Shown here piece after piece: positions 12,280 through 22,396 of a DNA stretch of 64,000 nt. The position numbers and the translations under genes are program-made. Location: contig NZ_JRKO01000021.1 of assembly GCF_000763885.1 (NCBI RefSeq), positions 1 through 64,000 of the forward strand, given 5' to 3'. Each line of letters opens with the position of its first letter. The stretch's first letter is position 1. This DNA comes from Paracoccus versutus. GTDB taxonomy: Bacteria > Pseudomonadota > Alphaproteobacteria > Rhodobacterales > Rhodobacteraceae. The notes beneath the pieces are model-generated. The model was not told the DNA's origin, made no database searches, and saw only the letters and a program-made list of their open reading frames with translations.

Positions 12280-13077
12280 ATGCCGAAAAGCCCCGACCAT
12301 CCGAGCCCCGACCACCTTCGCCTGGCCAGCTACAACCTGCACAAGTGCCGCGGCATGACCGGCCCGCACGCGCCCGAGCGCAACCTGCGCGTCATCGCCG
12401 AACTGGATGCCGACGTGATCGCCCTGCAAGAGGTCGATTTCCGCTTCGGCGCCCGCCCCGAGGCGCTGCCGCGCGCGCTGATCGAAAAGACCACCGGCAT
12501 GGTCCCCGCCCCCTTCCTGGGCACCGGCGAGAATTCGCTGGGCTGGCACGGCCAGACCATCCTGCTGCGCCCCGAACTGCGCGAGAGGGCCGAGATCCGC
12601 CGCCTGCCCCTGCCGGGGATCGAGCCCAGGGGCGCGCTGGTGCTGCGCCTGCCGGGGCTGACGGTGGTGGCGGTGCATCTGGGGCTGATGCGCTCGTCGC
12701 GCCGCGCCCAGCTGTCGCGCATCATCGCCCAGGCGCGGCGCATCGGCCACGACCGCATGGCGCTGACCGGCGATTTCAACGAATGGCACGATTCGCGCGG
12801 GCTGGAGGCGCTGGAGGCGCTACGCGTCGTCACCCCCGGCCCCAGCTGGCCCGCGCCCTTCCCGCGCCTGCGCTACGACCGCTTCGCCGTCTCGCGCAGC
12901 ATCGAGGTGCTGGATTGCGGCGTGCTGGACAACGAGATGGCGCGGGCGGCCTCGGACCACCTGCCGATCTGGGCCGACCTCGCCGTCGATGCGCATGAAG
13001 AGGTGCCGCGCGGCTACCAGCCGGCGCGCGTCACCTCGCGCATTCCCGGCGAGGATGGGGTGGCCGGGGCGGATTGA
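12280..13077 (+). CDS. Endonuclease/exonuclease/phosphatase family protein
   Basis: A 265-residue protein with the DNase I-like metal-dependent phosphodiesterase fold. Diagnostic pieces are SYNLHKCRG and ALQEVDF with the metal-binding glutamate, TGDFNEW with the catalytic Asp-Asn pair, and the C-terminal SDHLPIWADL. It starts 18 bases after selO and is probably in the same operon. Substrate could be DNA, a phosphoinositide-like lipid or another phosphodiester; the sequence does not decide. No signal peptide is seen. Confidence 0.85.
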   Translation: MPKSPDHPSPDHLRLASYNLHKCRGMTGPHAPERNLRVIAELDADVIALQEVDFRFGARPEALPRALIEKTTGMVPAPFLGTGENSLGWHGQTILLRPELRERAEIRRLPLPGIEPRGALVLRLPGLTVVAVHLGLMRSSRRAQLSRIIAQARRIGHDRMALTGDFNEWHDSRGLEALEALRVVTPGPSWPAPFPRLRYDRFAVSRSIEVLDCGVLDNEMARAASDHLPIWADLAVDAHEEVPRGYQPARVTSRIPGEDGVAGAD

Positions 13078-14421
<1,344 letters not shown>

Positions 14422-14445
14422 TCCGCAGGGCATCGCAACGAAGCA

Positions 14446-14472
14446 GGGCGGCCCGGCGAGGCCGCCCTTTTT
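14446..14472 (+). terminator. Rho-independent terminator of eno
   Basis: A perfect 7-bp GC stem (GGGCGGC with GCCGCCC) is followed by five T residues. It starts 25 bases after the eno stop codon and abuts the stop codon of the converging gene at 14472. Confidence 0.85.
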
Positions 14473-15290
14473 CATATCCACCAGCGATGCGTCAGCGCAA
14501 AGGCGCCAAGCGCAAGGCGGCGGCGGAACTCCGAGGGCGCGGCGCCGGCCAGCGCCTCGATCCCCCGCGGCGCCGCCTGCAATGCGGCCCGCACCCCCGC
14601 GCCGGCAAACAGCACCGGCGCCAGCCGGCGCGGCACAAGCCGGCGCTGCGCCCTGGCCTCGGCAAGCTTCGCGCGGGCCCTGTCCGCGATCCCGGCCAGC
14701 GCCTCGGGCGAGGCGTCCCAAAGGCCCAGCCCCAGCCCCTGCAAGGCCGGCAGCGCGGCCAGCCAATGCGCCAACCCCGCCCCCTCGGCCTGGGCGTCGA
14801 CGATCTCGGCAACCTCCGGCTTTCTCCGTTTTCCAAATACCCCGCGGGGGTCCGGGGGCGCGAAGCCCCCGGCAGCCTCCCAGCCCAGGGCCTCGGCGGC
14901 GAAGCGCGCCAGCGGCACCGCCGTATCCCGCACATAGGCCGCGACGGCTTCGGGCCCGTCCAGCGGCTCGCGCGCCGCATCGCGGCGCCGCGCCTCGGCC
15001 AGCACCGCGAAACCGGCGGCGCGCGGCCCCCAGGCCTCGGCCAGCGGCGTCAGCAGCTCATGCGACTGCGCCTTGCCGGCGCCGATGTCCTCCAGCCGCT
15101 CGATCCACCATTGCAGCCGCATCTCGGCGATCAGCGGCTCGGTCGAGGCCAAGGGCGCACGCGCCAGTTCCAGGTTCAGCGCATAAAGCGTCAGCAGCCG
15201 CGGCCGCGCTTCGGCGGGGGCCAGCAGGCAGATGCCGAAGCGATCGGGATCGTGCTCGCGCAGCGCCTCGGCGCAATCGTCCAGGCTCAT
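14472..15290 (-). CDS. Squalene/phytoene synthase family protein carrying a repeat-encoded segment
   Basis: A 272-residue protein of the trans-isoprenyl diphosphate synthase superfamily. The line PRLLTLYALNLELARA followed by EMRLQWWIERLEDIG near residues 30-70 resembles the helical core of phytoene/squalene synthase-like proteins, including the mitochondrial NDUFAF6 type. The usual DxxxD metal motifs are degenerate, so it may not be a prenyltransferase. Residues 140-157 are encoded by a copy of the dispersed CAAATAC repeat, which keeps the frame open. The start overlaps the cimA stop (ATGA). There are no carotenoid genes nearby. Confidence 0.72.
   Translation of the reverse strand: MSLDDCAEALREHDPDRFGICLLAPAEARPRLLTLYALNLELARAPLASTEPLIAEMRLQWWIERLEDIGAGKAQSHELLTPLAEAWGPRAAGFAVLAEARRRDAAREPLDGPEAVAAYVRDTAVPLARFAAEALGWEAAGGFAPPDPRGVFGKRRKPEVAEIVDAQAEGAGLAHWLAALPALQGLGLGLWDASPEALAGIADRARAKLAEARAQRRLVPRRLAPVLFAGAGVRAALQAAPRGIEALAGAAPSEFRRRLALGAFALTHRWWI
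14821..14874 (-). repeat. Dispersed CAAATAC repeat with GC hairpin inside a coding region
   Basis: The sequence has the core TTTCTCCGTTTTCCAAATAC followed by CCCGCGGGGG and an inverted repeat CCGGGGGC/GCCCCCGG. The same TTCT-CGTT-CAAATAC core occurs at four intergenic places in this window. Here it lies within the squalene/phytoene-synthase-like gene and is translated as roughly GGFAPPDPRGVFGKRRK. Confidence 0.75.
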
Positions 15291-16909
15291 GCCGGCACCA
15301 CCCGGTCGCGGACCAGCTTCCAGCGGATCGCATCGACCAGCGCCTCGAAACTGGCATCGACGATATTGGGCGAGACGCCCACGGTGGACCAGCGATGGCC
15401 CTGCCCGTCGGCGCTGTCGATGATGACCCGCGTCGCCGCCTCGGTGCCGCCGCCGGTGATGCGGACGCGGAAATCGACCAGGTGCATGTCGTCGATGGCC
15501 GCCTGATAGGGGCCCAGGTCCTTGGCCAGCGCCCGCCACAGCGCGTTGACCGGGCCGCGGTCATGCCCCTCGGCATCCATGCTTTCGCTGACCGACAGCA
15601 TGCGCTCGCCGCCGATCTGCACCACCACCACGGCTTCCGAGACGGAAATCCGCTTCCCCAGCGCATTCTTGCGCCGCTCGACGGTGACGCGGTAGCGCTC
15701 GACGGTGAAGTAATGCTGCATCCGGCCCAGTTCGGCGAGCGCCAGCAGCTCGAAGCTGGCCTGCGCGCCGTCATAGGCATAGCCGGCATCCTCGCGCGCC
15801 TTGACCAGGTCCAGGATGCGCGCCAGCGCCGGATCGTCGCGGCCGACCCCGATCCCCGCCTCGGCAAGGCGCGCGCGCAGGTTCGACTGCCCGGCCTGGT
15901 TCGACATCGGGATGATGCGCTCGTTGCCGACCGTGGCGGGGTCCACATGCTCGTAGGTCGCCGGGTTCTTCAGGATGGCGCTCGCATGCAACCCGGCCTT
16001 GTGGGCAAAGGCCGAAGCGCCGACATAGGGCGCGGGCCGGGCGGGCGGGCGGTTCAGGATCTCGTCCAGCCGGCGCGAGATGCGCGTGAGCCCGGCCAGC
16101 CCCTCGGCGGTGACGCCGGTTTCCAGCGCCGAGCGATAGGGCTCCTTCAGCAGCAGGGTCGGGATCAGGCTGGTCAGGCTCGCGTTGCCGCAACGCTCGC
16201 CCAGCCCGTTCAGCGTGCCCTGCACCTGCCGCGCCCCGGCATCGACCGCAGCAAGCGTGCAGGCCACGGCATTGCCGGTATCGTCATGGCAATGAATGCC
16301 CAGCCGGTCGCCGGGGATGCCGGCCGCGATCACCGCGCGCGTGACCTGCCCCACCCGTTCCGGCAGGGTGCCGCCGTTGGTGTCGCACAGCACGATCCAG
16401 CGCGCGCCCGCCTCCAGCGCCGCGCGCAGGCAGGCCAGGGCATAATCCGCGTCCTCGTCATGGCCGTCGAAGAAATGCTCGGCATCGAACAGCGCCTCGC
16501 GCCCCTGGGCCACCAGATGCGCGACCGAGGCGCGGATATTGTCGAGGTTCTCCTCGAGCGGGATCCCCAGCGCCTCGCGGACATGGAAGGGATGGGTCTT
16601 GCCGACCAGGCAGACAGCCGGGGTGCCGGCATTCATCACCGCCGCCAGCACGTCGTCGTTGTCGGCCGAGCGGCCGGCGCGCTTGGTCATGCCAAAGGCG
16701 GTCATGGTGGCGCGGGTCGCCGGGGCCTGGGCGAAGAAATCGCTGTCGGTCGGGTTGGCGCCCGGCCAGCCGCCCTCGATGTAATCGACGCCCAGCCGGT
16801 CCAGCATCTGCGCGATCTCGGCCTTTTCGGCGGCAGAGAACTGCACGCCCTGGGTCTGCTGCCCGTCGCGCAGCGTGGTGTCGTAAAGGTAAAGGCGCTG
16901 GCGCGTCAT
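15287..16909 (-). CDS. cimA: (R)-citramalate synthase
   Basis: A 540-residue acyl-CoA transferase of the isopropylmalate/homocitrate synthase superfamily. The catalytic YDTTLRDGQQTQG block is at residues 9-21 and the metal-binding HCHDD motif follows in the TIM barrel. The C-terminal 130 residues resemble the LeuA-type regulatory domain. The length and TQG sequence fit citramalate synthase, which joins pyruvate and acetyl-CoA to start threonine-independent isoleucine synthesis. 2-isopropylmalate synthase (about 510-560 residues) is the main alternative. It overlaps the downstream gene by four bases. Confidence 0.9.
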   Translation of the reverse strand: MTRQRLYLYDTTLRDGQQTQGVQFSAAEKAEIAQMLDRLGVDYIEGGWPGANPTDSDFFAQAPATRATMTAFGMTKRAGRSADNDDVLAAVMNAGTPAVCLVGKTHPFHVREALGIPLEENLDNIRASVAHLVAQGREALFDAEHFFDGHDEDADYALACLRAALEAGARWIVLCDTNGGTLPERVGQVTRAVIAAGIPGDRLGIHCHDDTGNAVACTLAAVDAGARQVQGTLNGLGERCGNASLTSLIPTLLLKEPYRSALETGVTAEGLAGLTRISRRLDEILNRPPARPAPYVGASAFAHKAGLHASAILKNPATYEHVDPATVGNERIIPMSNQAGQSNLRARLAEAGIGVGRDDPALARILDLVKAREDAGYAYDGAQASFELLALAELGRMQHYFTVERYRVTVERRKNALGKRISVSEAVVVVQIGGERMLSVSESMDAEGHDRGPVNALWRALAKDLGPYQAAIDDMHLVDFRVRITGGGTEAATRVIIDSADGQGHRWSTVGVSPNIVDASFEALVDAIRWKLVRDRVVPA

Positions 16910-16941
16910 CGGGGCGGCCCCTTCGGCTGGCTGGTGTGCGG

Positions 16942-18330
16942 TTATTCGGGCAGTCCGGCGGCGTCGAAATCCGGGCCGGGCAGAAGCTCGACCCCGGCCG
17001 GGCCCATGCGCACCTCGACCCCGGCGGCCAGCAGGCGCTGCTTGAAGCCGTCCACCGCCGAGAAATCCTTGCTGGCCTTGGCCTCGGCACGCAGCGCCGC
17101 CATGCGCTCGGCCCAGGGCGACAGGTCGGGGCCCTCGGCGATCCAGCCGCCCAGATCCTCGGTCAGCAGGCCAAGCATGCGGGCGCCGGCCAGCAGGCCC
17201 GCGCCGTCGCCCTGCCCCGCCATCTCGTGCAAGGCCGCGATCGCACCCGCGGTATTGAGGTCGTCGGCAAGCGCGGCCAGGACGGCGGGTGCCGGGCTTG
17301 GCGCGGGGTCGATCCCCGCGACAAGGCCGCGCCAGCGGCGCAGCACGGCCTCGGCCTCGCGCGCCTTCTCGGCCGTCCAGTCCATCGGCTTGCGGTAATG
17401 CGTCGACAGCAGCACGAAGCGGATCACCTCGCCCGGAATGCCCTGGTCCAAGAGGTCGCGGACGGTGAAGAAATTGCCCAGGCTCTTGGACATCTTGCGC
17501 CCCTCGACCTGCAGCATCTCGTTATGGAGCCAGACGCGGGCGAAATCGCCACGCGGATGGGCGCAGCAGCTTTGCGCGATCTCGTTCTCGTGATGGGGGA
17601 ATTGCAGGTCGATGCCGCCGGCATGGATGTCGAAGCTTTCGCCCAGCAATTCGTAGGACATGGCCGAGCATTCGATATGCCAGCCCGGACGGCCGCGGCC
17701 CCAGGGGCTGTCCCAGCCCGGCAGTTCCGCATCCGAGGGCTTCCACAGCACGAAATCCATCGGGTCTTCCTTGAAGGGCGCGACCTCGACGCGGGCGCCG
17801 GCGATCATGTCGTCGACCGAGCGGCCAGAAAGCTTGCCGTAACCGGCAAAGCTGCGCACGCGGAACAGCACATGCCCGTCCTTGGCATAGGCATGGCCGC
17901 CCTGGACCAGCGTCTCGATCATGGCGATCATCTCGCCGATGTAATCGGTGGCGCGCGGCTCGTAATCCGGCCGCGCCGCCCCCAGCGCATCCATGTCGGC
18001 GTGATACCAGCCGATGGTCTCATGCGTGCGCTCGCGGATCAGCTCCTCGAGGCTGCCTTCGGCACCGGCCTCCTTGCGGGCCAGGGCGGCGGCGTTGATC
18101 TTGTCGTCCACGTCGGTGAAGTTGCGCACATAGGTGACATGGTCCGCGCCATGAACGTGGCGCAGCAGCCGCACCAGCACGTCGATCACCACCACCGGGC
18201 GGGCATTGCCCAGATGCGCCCGGTCATAGACCGTCGGCCCGCAGAGATAGAGCCGCACGTTCTGCGGGTCGATGGGCCGGAAAACCTCTTTCCGGCGCGT
18301 CCTGGTATTCGTCAGCCTGATCTCGACCAT
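16942..18330 (-). CDS. cysS: Cysteinyl-tRNA synthetase
   Basis: A 462-residue class I aminoacyl-tRNA synthetase that charges tRNA-Cys. The zinc-site Cys30 lies in [10 protein letters not shown], the HIGH-type motif is HLGN at 39-42, and KMSKS is at 279-283. The HHENEIAQS zinc/substrate region is intact. cimA follows after 32 bases on the same strand, so cotranscription is likely. The upstream leader holds an inverted repeat (18365-18372 and 18411-18418). Confidence 0.97.
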   Translation of the reverse strand: MVEIRLTNTRTRRKEVFRPIDPQNVRLYLCGPTVYDRAHLGNARPVVVIDVLVRLLRHVHGADHVTYVRNFTDVDDKINAAALARKEAGAEGSLEELIRERTHETIGWYHADMDALGAARPDYEPRATDYIGEMIAMIETLVQGGHAYAKDGHVLFRVRSFAGYGKLSGRSVDDMIAGARVEVAPFKEDPMDFVLWKPSDAELPGWDSPWGRGRPGWHIECSAMSYELLGESFDIHAGGIDLQFPHHENEIAQSCCAHPRGDFARVWLHNEMLQVEGRKMSKSLGNFFTVRDLLDQGIPGEVIRFVLLSTHYRKPMDWTAEKAREAEAVLRRWRGLVAGIDPAPSPAPAVLAALADDLNTAGAIAALHEMAGQGDGAGLLAGARMLGLLTEDLGGWIAEGPDLSPWAERMAALRAEAKASKDFSAVDGFKQRLLAAGVEVRMGPAGVELLPGPDFDAAGLPE

Positions 18331-18485
18331 GACTTCCCCTTTGCGGGCGTCGTCAGGTCACCATGAACCGCCCGCCTGAATTTTCAGCCGGTAATGATGC
18401 AGCGGGTGGTGGCGGTTCCTGCCTTCATGCGCCCGCCTTAACGCATTGTCTTGCCTATGCCAAGAGAGGCTGCAAAACTTGGGCC

Positions 18486-18827
18486 ATGAGCCGCGAACTG
18501 GTCAATGAAATCTGCGCCGCGCAGCCTGGGGCCGAGTGGTCGGATCCCTGGGGCGGCGGCCATGATTGCTGGAAGATCGGCGGCAAGACCTTTGCCGTCA
18601 CCGGCGCCATCGGCACCCATGTCTCGGTCAAGACCGACAGCGCCGAGACGGCCGAATTCCTGATCGAGACCGGCGTGGCCGAGCGCGCGGCCTATCTGCA
18701 CCGCAGCTGGGTCGCGCTGCCGCTCGATTCGGCGCCCGACGAGCTGGCGCATCGCATCCGCCATTCCTATCGCCTGGTGCGCGGCGCCCTGCCCAGGAAG
18801 GTGCAGGCGGCCCTGCCGCCCCTGTAA
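18486..18827 (+). CDS. MmcQ/YjbR family protein
   Basis: A 113-residue small protein of the MmcQ/YjbR (CyaY-like fold) family. The pattern PGAEWSDPWGGGHDCWKIGGKTFA near the N terminus and the RSWVALPLDSAPDELAHRI region are typical; part of the family binds DNA. The biochemical role is not established. It is divergent from cysS and converges on the secreted-protein gene downstream. The ATG at 18486 gives the usual family length. Confidence 0.8.
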   Translation: MSRELVNEICAAQPGAEWSDPWGGGHDCWKIGGKTFAVTGAIGTHVSVKTDSAETAEFLIETGVAERAAYLHRSWVALPLDSAPDELAHRIRHSYRLVRGALPRKVQAALPPL

Positions 18828-18840
18828 CCCGCCCCTGCGA

Positions 18841-18873
18841 CGAAAATGGCCGGCCCCGAGAGGGAGCCGGCCA
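18841..18873 (-). terminator. Terminator of the secreted protein gene
   Basis: On the minus strand TGGCCGGC pairs with GCCGGCCA around an 11-base loop and is followed by TTTTCG. It lies past the stop of the gene at 18925-19371. A neighbouring GGCCCTTCGCCT motif recurs by the terminator near 36850. Confidence 0.6.
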
Positions 18874-18924
18874 GAGGCGAAGGGCCGAGCGACTGGCCCC
18901 GCGCCAAGAACGATCGACAAGGCG

Positions 18925-19371
18925 TCAGGCCGGAACCTGCGAGGCGAGCTGTTGCAGCAAGCCTTCCATCTGCTTGCAGAGCGCCTCTTCGGTGGTGTTC
19001 TGCTCGGTCGCGGCGTCGGCCAGCGTCCGCTCGACGCCCATGGCCGAGACGGTGCCTTCCTTGCCCTTGGCCTCGGCGGCATCGCCCTTGGCGCTGTCGC
19101 CCGCCGGGATCATCGCCAGCAGCTTGGTCTGGATCTCGACCGCCTTGCCGTCGATATGGCCCTGCTCCTGGCAATAGGCCAGGACGCCCAGCTGGTTGCG
19201 CGCGCTTTCATAGGCGGCGGCGCTGTCCTGGGCCGGCACGGCGGCAGGCGCCTCGGTCGTGGCCGGGGCCTCGGGGGCGGCGGGCGCGGCCGGGGCCGTC
19301 TCTTGCGCCAGGGTCACGCCTGCGGTCAGGCCAAGGGCCAGGGCGGGCAGGATTGCGAAACGTGCGATCAT
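18925..19371 (-). CDS. Secreted alanine-rich protein, possibly ESAT-6-like pore-forming family
   Basis: A 148-residue exported protein. A signal peptide (MIARFAILPALALGLTAGVTLAQ) is followed by a Pro/Ala/Glu linker to about residue 50 and then a helical domain with two cysteines (LAYCQEQGH and EEALCKQMEG) that could form a disulfide. The layout recalls small proteins of Rhodobacteraceae annotated as pore-forming ESAT-6 family; that name is from memory and uncertain. The ATG at 19371 follows GGAGATCGAG. No partner secretion genes are nearby. Confidence 0.68.
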   Translation of the reverse strand: MIARFAILPALALGLTAGVTLAQETAPAAPAAPEAPATTEAPAAVPAQDSAAAYESARNQLGVLAYCQEQGHIDGKAVEIQTKLLAMIPAGDSAKGDAAEAKGKEGTVSAMGVERTLADAATEQNTTEEALCKQMEGLLQQLASQVPA

Positions 19372-19467
19372 CTCGATCTCCGTCTGTTGCGTGTGGGCGG
19401 ACTGTGGCATGGGGTGGCCGGGGCCGCAAACCGGCTCGGCGGAATGCCGCGGCCGCTTACGCGCCGA

Positions 19468-20634
19468 TCAGCGGAAAAGCACCAGCGAGCCCGGCGACCA
19501 GCTCACATTCGCGCGGGTGCCGACATCCTGCACCTCGCGGCCGAAGACGTTGCGCATGGCGATGCGCACCGGCCGCGCCTGGCCGTCGAAACCGGCCGAG
19601 CCGTCCAGCCGCACGTCGTAATAGGTCATGTCGCCGTAATAGACGACCTCGTCGATCACCCCCTCGGCCACCCGGTTCGCCCCCTGCGCGCCGGGCGCGA
19701 CCAGCGACACCGCCTCGGGCCGGAAGCCGATCGAGGGGCCGTCGTCGCCCGGGTCGGCCTGGCTGACATTGGCCAGGGGAATGTCGACGCGGCCCAGCCC
19801 CGGCGCCTCGATCTGCACCGCATCGGCGGTCTCGCCCAGCACGCGGGCGGGCAGGAAGTTCATCACCCCGATGAAATTCGCCACCCGGCGGCTGGTCGGG
19901 CGGGCATAAAGCGCCTCGGGCCCGTCGAGCTGGGCGATCTGGCCCTCGAACATCACCGCGATGCGGTCGGACATGACCAGCGCCTCTTCCTGGTCGTGGG
20001 TGACAAGGACGAAGGTGATGCCGACCTGGCGTTGCAGCTTGATCAGCTCGACCTGCATCTGCTCGCGCATCTTGCGGTCCAGCGCCGAAAGCGGCTCGTC
20101 CAGCAGCAGCACCTTGGGCTTCAGGATCAGCGCGCGGGCCAGCGCCACCCGCTGCCGCTGCCCGCCCGACAGCGCATGGCTGGCGCGGCTGCTATAGCCT
20201 TTCAGCCCCACCATCTCCAGCGCCTGTTCGACCGCCGCCGCCTTTTCGGCGCGCGAGCGCGGGTCGCGGCGCAGGCCGAAGCCCACGTTCTCGGCCACGG
20301 TCAGGTGCGGGAAGATGGCATAGGACTGGAACACCATGTTGGTCGGCCGCCGGTTCGCCGGCACGTCCTGCATGTCCTGCCCGTCGATCAGCACCACGCC
20401 CGAGGAAATATCCTCGAACCCGGCGATGGTGCGCAGAAGCGTGGTCTTGCCGCAGCCCGAGGGCCCCAGCAGCGAAAAGAACTCGCCCGAGCGGATGGTC
20501 AGGTCGATGCCGCGCAGCGCGTGATAATCGCCGTAATGCTTCTGCACCTGCCGGATCTCGATCATCGGGCGCGCGCCGGCCATGGCGGCGCGATGGGCGG
20601 CGGTGCTTTTCGGGCCGGGGTTTTGGGTCGTCAC
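19468..20634 (-). CDS. Polyamine-type ABC transporter ATP-binding protein
   Basis: A 388-residue ABC ATPase of the PotA/PotG type. Walker A GPSGCGKTT is at 57-65, the signature LSGGQ at 155-159, Walker B VLLLDEP at 175-181, and the C-terminal third has the TOBE-like domain of this subfamily. It energises uptake through the two permeases encoded just upstream; its start overlaps the downstream permease stop by four bases. Family membership predicts spermidine or putrescine as substrate, but related importers move other small molecules. No substrate-binding protein gene is adjacent. Confidence 0.92.
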   Translation of the reverse strand: MTTQNPGPKSTAAHRAAMAGARPMIEIRQVQKHYGDYHALRGIDLTIRSGEFFSLLGPSGCGKTTLLRTIAGFEDISSGVVLIDGQDMQDVPANRRPTNMVFQSYAIFPHLTVAENVGFGLRRDPRSRAEKAAAVEQALEMVGLKGYSSRASHALSGGQRQRVALARALILKPKVLLLDEPLSALDRKMREQMQVELIKLQRQVGITFVLVTHDQEEALVMSDRIAVMFEGQIAQLDGPEALYARPTSRRVANFIGVMNFLPARVLGETADAVQIEAPGLGRVDIPLANVSQADPGDDGPSIGFRPEAVSLVAPGAQGANRVAEGVIDEVVYYGDMTYYDVRLDGSAGFDGQARPVRIAMRNVFGREVQDVGTRANVSWSPGSLVLFR

Positions 20635-21437
20635 AGGAAGCCTCCGGTATCCTTGGCGCCGGTCTTGGCGATGCCGCGGCGGCGGAAATATTCGGCGATG
20701 GTCAAAAGGGCGATCGACAGCAGCACCAGCACCGTCCCCAGCGCCATGATCATCGGGATCTGCTTGGGGAAACGCAGCTGGCTGAAAATATAGGTGGGCA
20801 GCGTCGGCTCGTTCCCGGCCAGGAAGAAGGCGATGATGAATTCGTCCAGGCTGATGGTGAAACTCATCAAGAGCGACGAGATGATGCCCGGCATGACCAG
20901 CGGCAGGATCACCAGCCGGAAGGCGCTGATCCGCGTCTCGCCCAGGTCATAGGCCGCCTCCTCCAGTGAACGGTCGAGCGAGTTGAAGGCGGTGGACAGG
21001 ATCACCGTGGCATAGGGCATGCAGATCAGCGTATGGCCCAGGATCACCGTCAGGATGCTCAGCTGCACGCCCAGCGACAAGAGCACCACCAGAAGCGAGA
21101 TCGAGACGATGATCTCTGGCAGCACCAGCGGCAGCATGATCAGCCCCATGATCGGCCCCTTGCCCGGAAAGGCGAAGCGGGTCGAGGCGCGGGCGGCGAA
21201 GACGCCAAGGCAGGTCGCCAGGATCGAGGAACTGACGGCGATGGTCAGCGAATTGGTCAGCGCCCGGCGCAGCGAGGCATTGCCCCACATCTGCGCGAAC
21301 CATTCCGTGGTGAAGCCCCGCAGCGGAAAGGCGATGATCGTGCCCGAATTGAAGGCGAAGATCGGCAGAAGCAGGATCGGCGCGTAAAGGAACAGCAGGT
21401 AGATCAGCGCATAGGCGCGCAGGCCCCCGCCCTTCAT
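20631..21437 (-). CDS. Polyamine-type ABC transporter permease (PotC/PotI-like)
   Basis: A 268-residue inner membrane permease with about six transmembrane segments and the cytoplasmic EAA loop (LEEAAYDLGETRISAFRLVILPL) that docks with the ATPase. It is the second permease of the heterodimeric channel, between the other permease and the ATPase, and overlaps both neighbours by four bases, so the three subunits are translated from one message in fixed order. Confidence 0.92.
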   Translation of the reverse strand: MKGGGLRAYALIYLLFLYAPILLLPIFAFNSGTIIAFPLRGFTTEWFAQMWGNASLRRALTNSLTIAVSSSILATCLGVFAARASTRFAFPGKGPIMGLIMLPLVLPEIIVSISLLVVLLSLGVQLSILTVILGHTLICMPYATVILSTAFNSLDRSLEEAAYDLGETRISAFRLVILPLVMPGIISSLLMSFTISLDEFIIAFFLAGNEPTLPTYIFSQLRFPKQIPMIMALGTVLVLLSIALLTIAEYFRRRGIAKTGAKDTGGFL

Positions 21438-22303
21438 TGCCGCACCCTGAGGAAGCGGCGGTTCACGGCGATGAAGGCCAGGCTGATGACCGCGACGATC
21501 AGCATCGCCGTCACCGCCAGCGCCGAGCCCATCGGCCGGTTGTCGAGGTCCAGCATCTGCGCCTGGATCATGTTGGCGATCATCGGGATCTTGCCGCCGC
21601 CGATCAGCGCCGGGGTGACATAGTCGCCGATGGTCGGGATGAAGACGATCAGCGCCGCCGCCACCACCCCCGGCATGGCCAAGGGCAGGGTGACGCGCCA
21701 GAAGGTCATGGCGCGGCTCTCGCCCAGGTCGCGCCCGGCCTCCAGAAGCGAGCGGTCGATCTTTTCCAGCGCGATGAAGATCGGCAGGATGGCGAAGGGC
21801 GCATAGGCATGGGCCAGCGTGATGACCATGGCGTTGACGTTGTAGAGGATGAAGGTCAGCGGCTGCTCGATCAGCCCCAGCGTCTTCAGCCCCGAGTTGA
21901 TGACGCCGTTATAGCCCAGGATCACCTTCCACAGGAAAACCCGGATCAGGTAGCTGGTCCAGAACGGGATGGTGATCAGGAACAGCCACATGGCCTTTTT
22001 CTGCGGCGAGACGGCGAAGGACAGGAAATAGGCCACCGGAAAGGCCAGCACCACGGTGGCCAGCGTCACCAGCGCCGCTACCCCCAGCGAACGCAGCATG
22101 ATGCGGTGAAAGATCGGGTCGGCCCAGACGGTGCGATAGTTCTCCAGCGTGAATTCGCGGATCACCGTCAGGTAGCCGTCCTTGAAGAAGGAATAGGCCA
22201 GGATGGTCAGCAAGGGCGCCGCCAGCACCAGCACGGCATAGCCCAGCGGCGGCGCGATCAGGGTCAGCCCCTGAGCCGTCTGAGATCGGTTTCCTGACGC
22301 CAT
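21434..22303 (-). CDS. Polyamine-type ABC transporter permease (PotB/PotH-like)
   Basis: A 289-residue permease with six or so membrane helices and an EAA loop (LLEAGRDLGESRAMTFWRV). It heads the three-gene transporter operon. The ATG at 22303 (MASGNRSQTAQG) is chosen for its AGGGCAGGG site; an upstream in-frame ATG at 22348 would add 15 residues unlike a PotB start. The 93 bases up to yjbQ carry no binding-protein gene, so the periplasmic component must be encoded elsewhere. Confidence 0.9.
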   Translation of the reverse strand: MASGNRSQTAQGLTLIAPPLGYAVLVLAAPLLTILAYSFFKDGYLTVIREFTLENYRTVWADPIFHRIMLRSLGVAALVTLATVVLAFPVAYFLSFAVSPQKKAMWLFLITIPFWTSYLIRVFLWKVILGYNGVINSGLKTLGLIEQPLTFILYNVNAMVITLAHAYAPFAILPIFIALEKIDRSLLEAGRDLGESRAMTFWRVTLPLAMPGVVAAALIVFIPTIGDYVTPALIGGGKIPMIANMIQAQMLDLDNRPMGSALAVTAMLIVAVISLAFIAVNRRFLRVRQ

Positions 22304-22396
22304 GCCCTGCCCTGTGAATCCCTGTCGCTTGGGGTGGCAGGTTTCCATATCCGTGCCGCGAGGAAAAGGGTTTTCCTGCGCTGCGGCAGGCCGGCT

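Noticed and set aside
18331..18485. T-box or amino-acid-responsive leader before cysS
   Set aside because: T-box elements are rare outside Gram-positive bacteria and no T-box sequence or specifier loop is visible; only a plain inverted repeat is reported.
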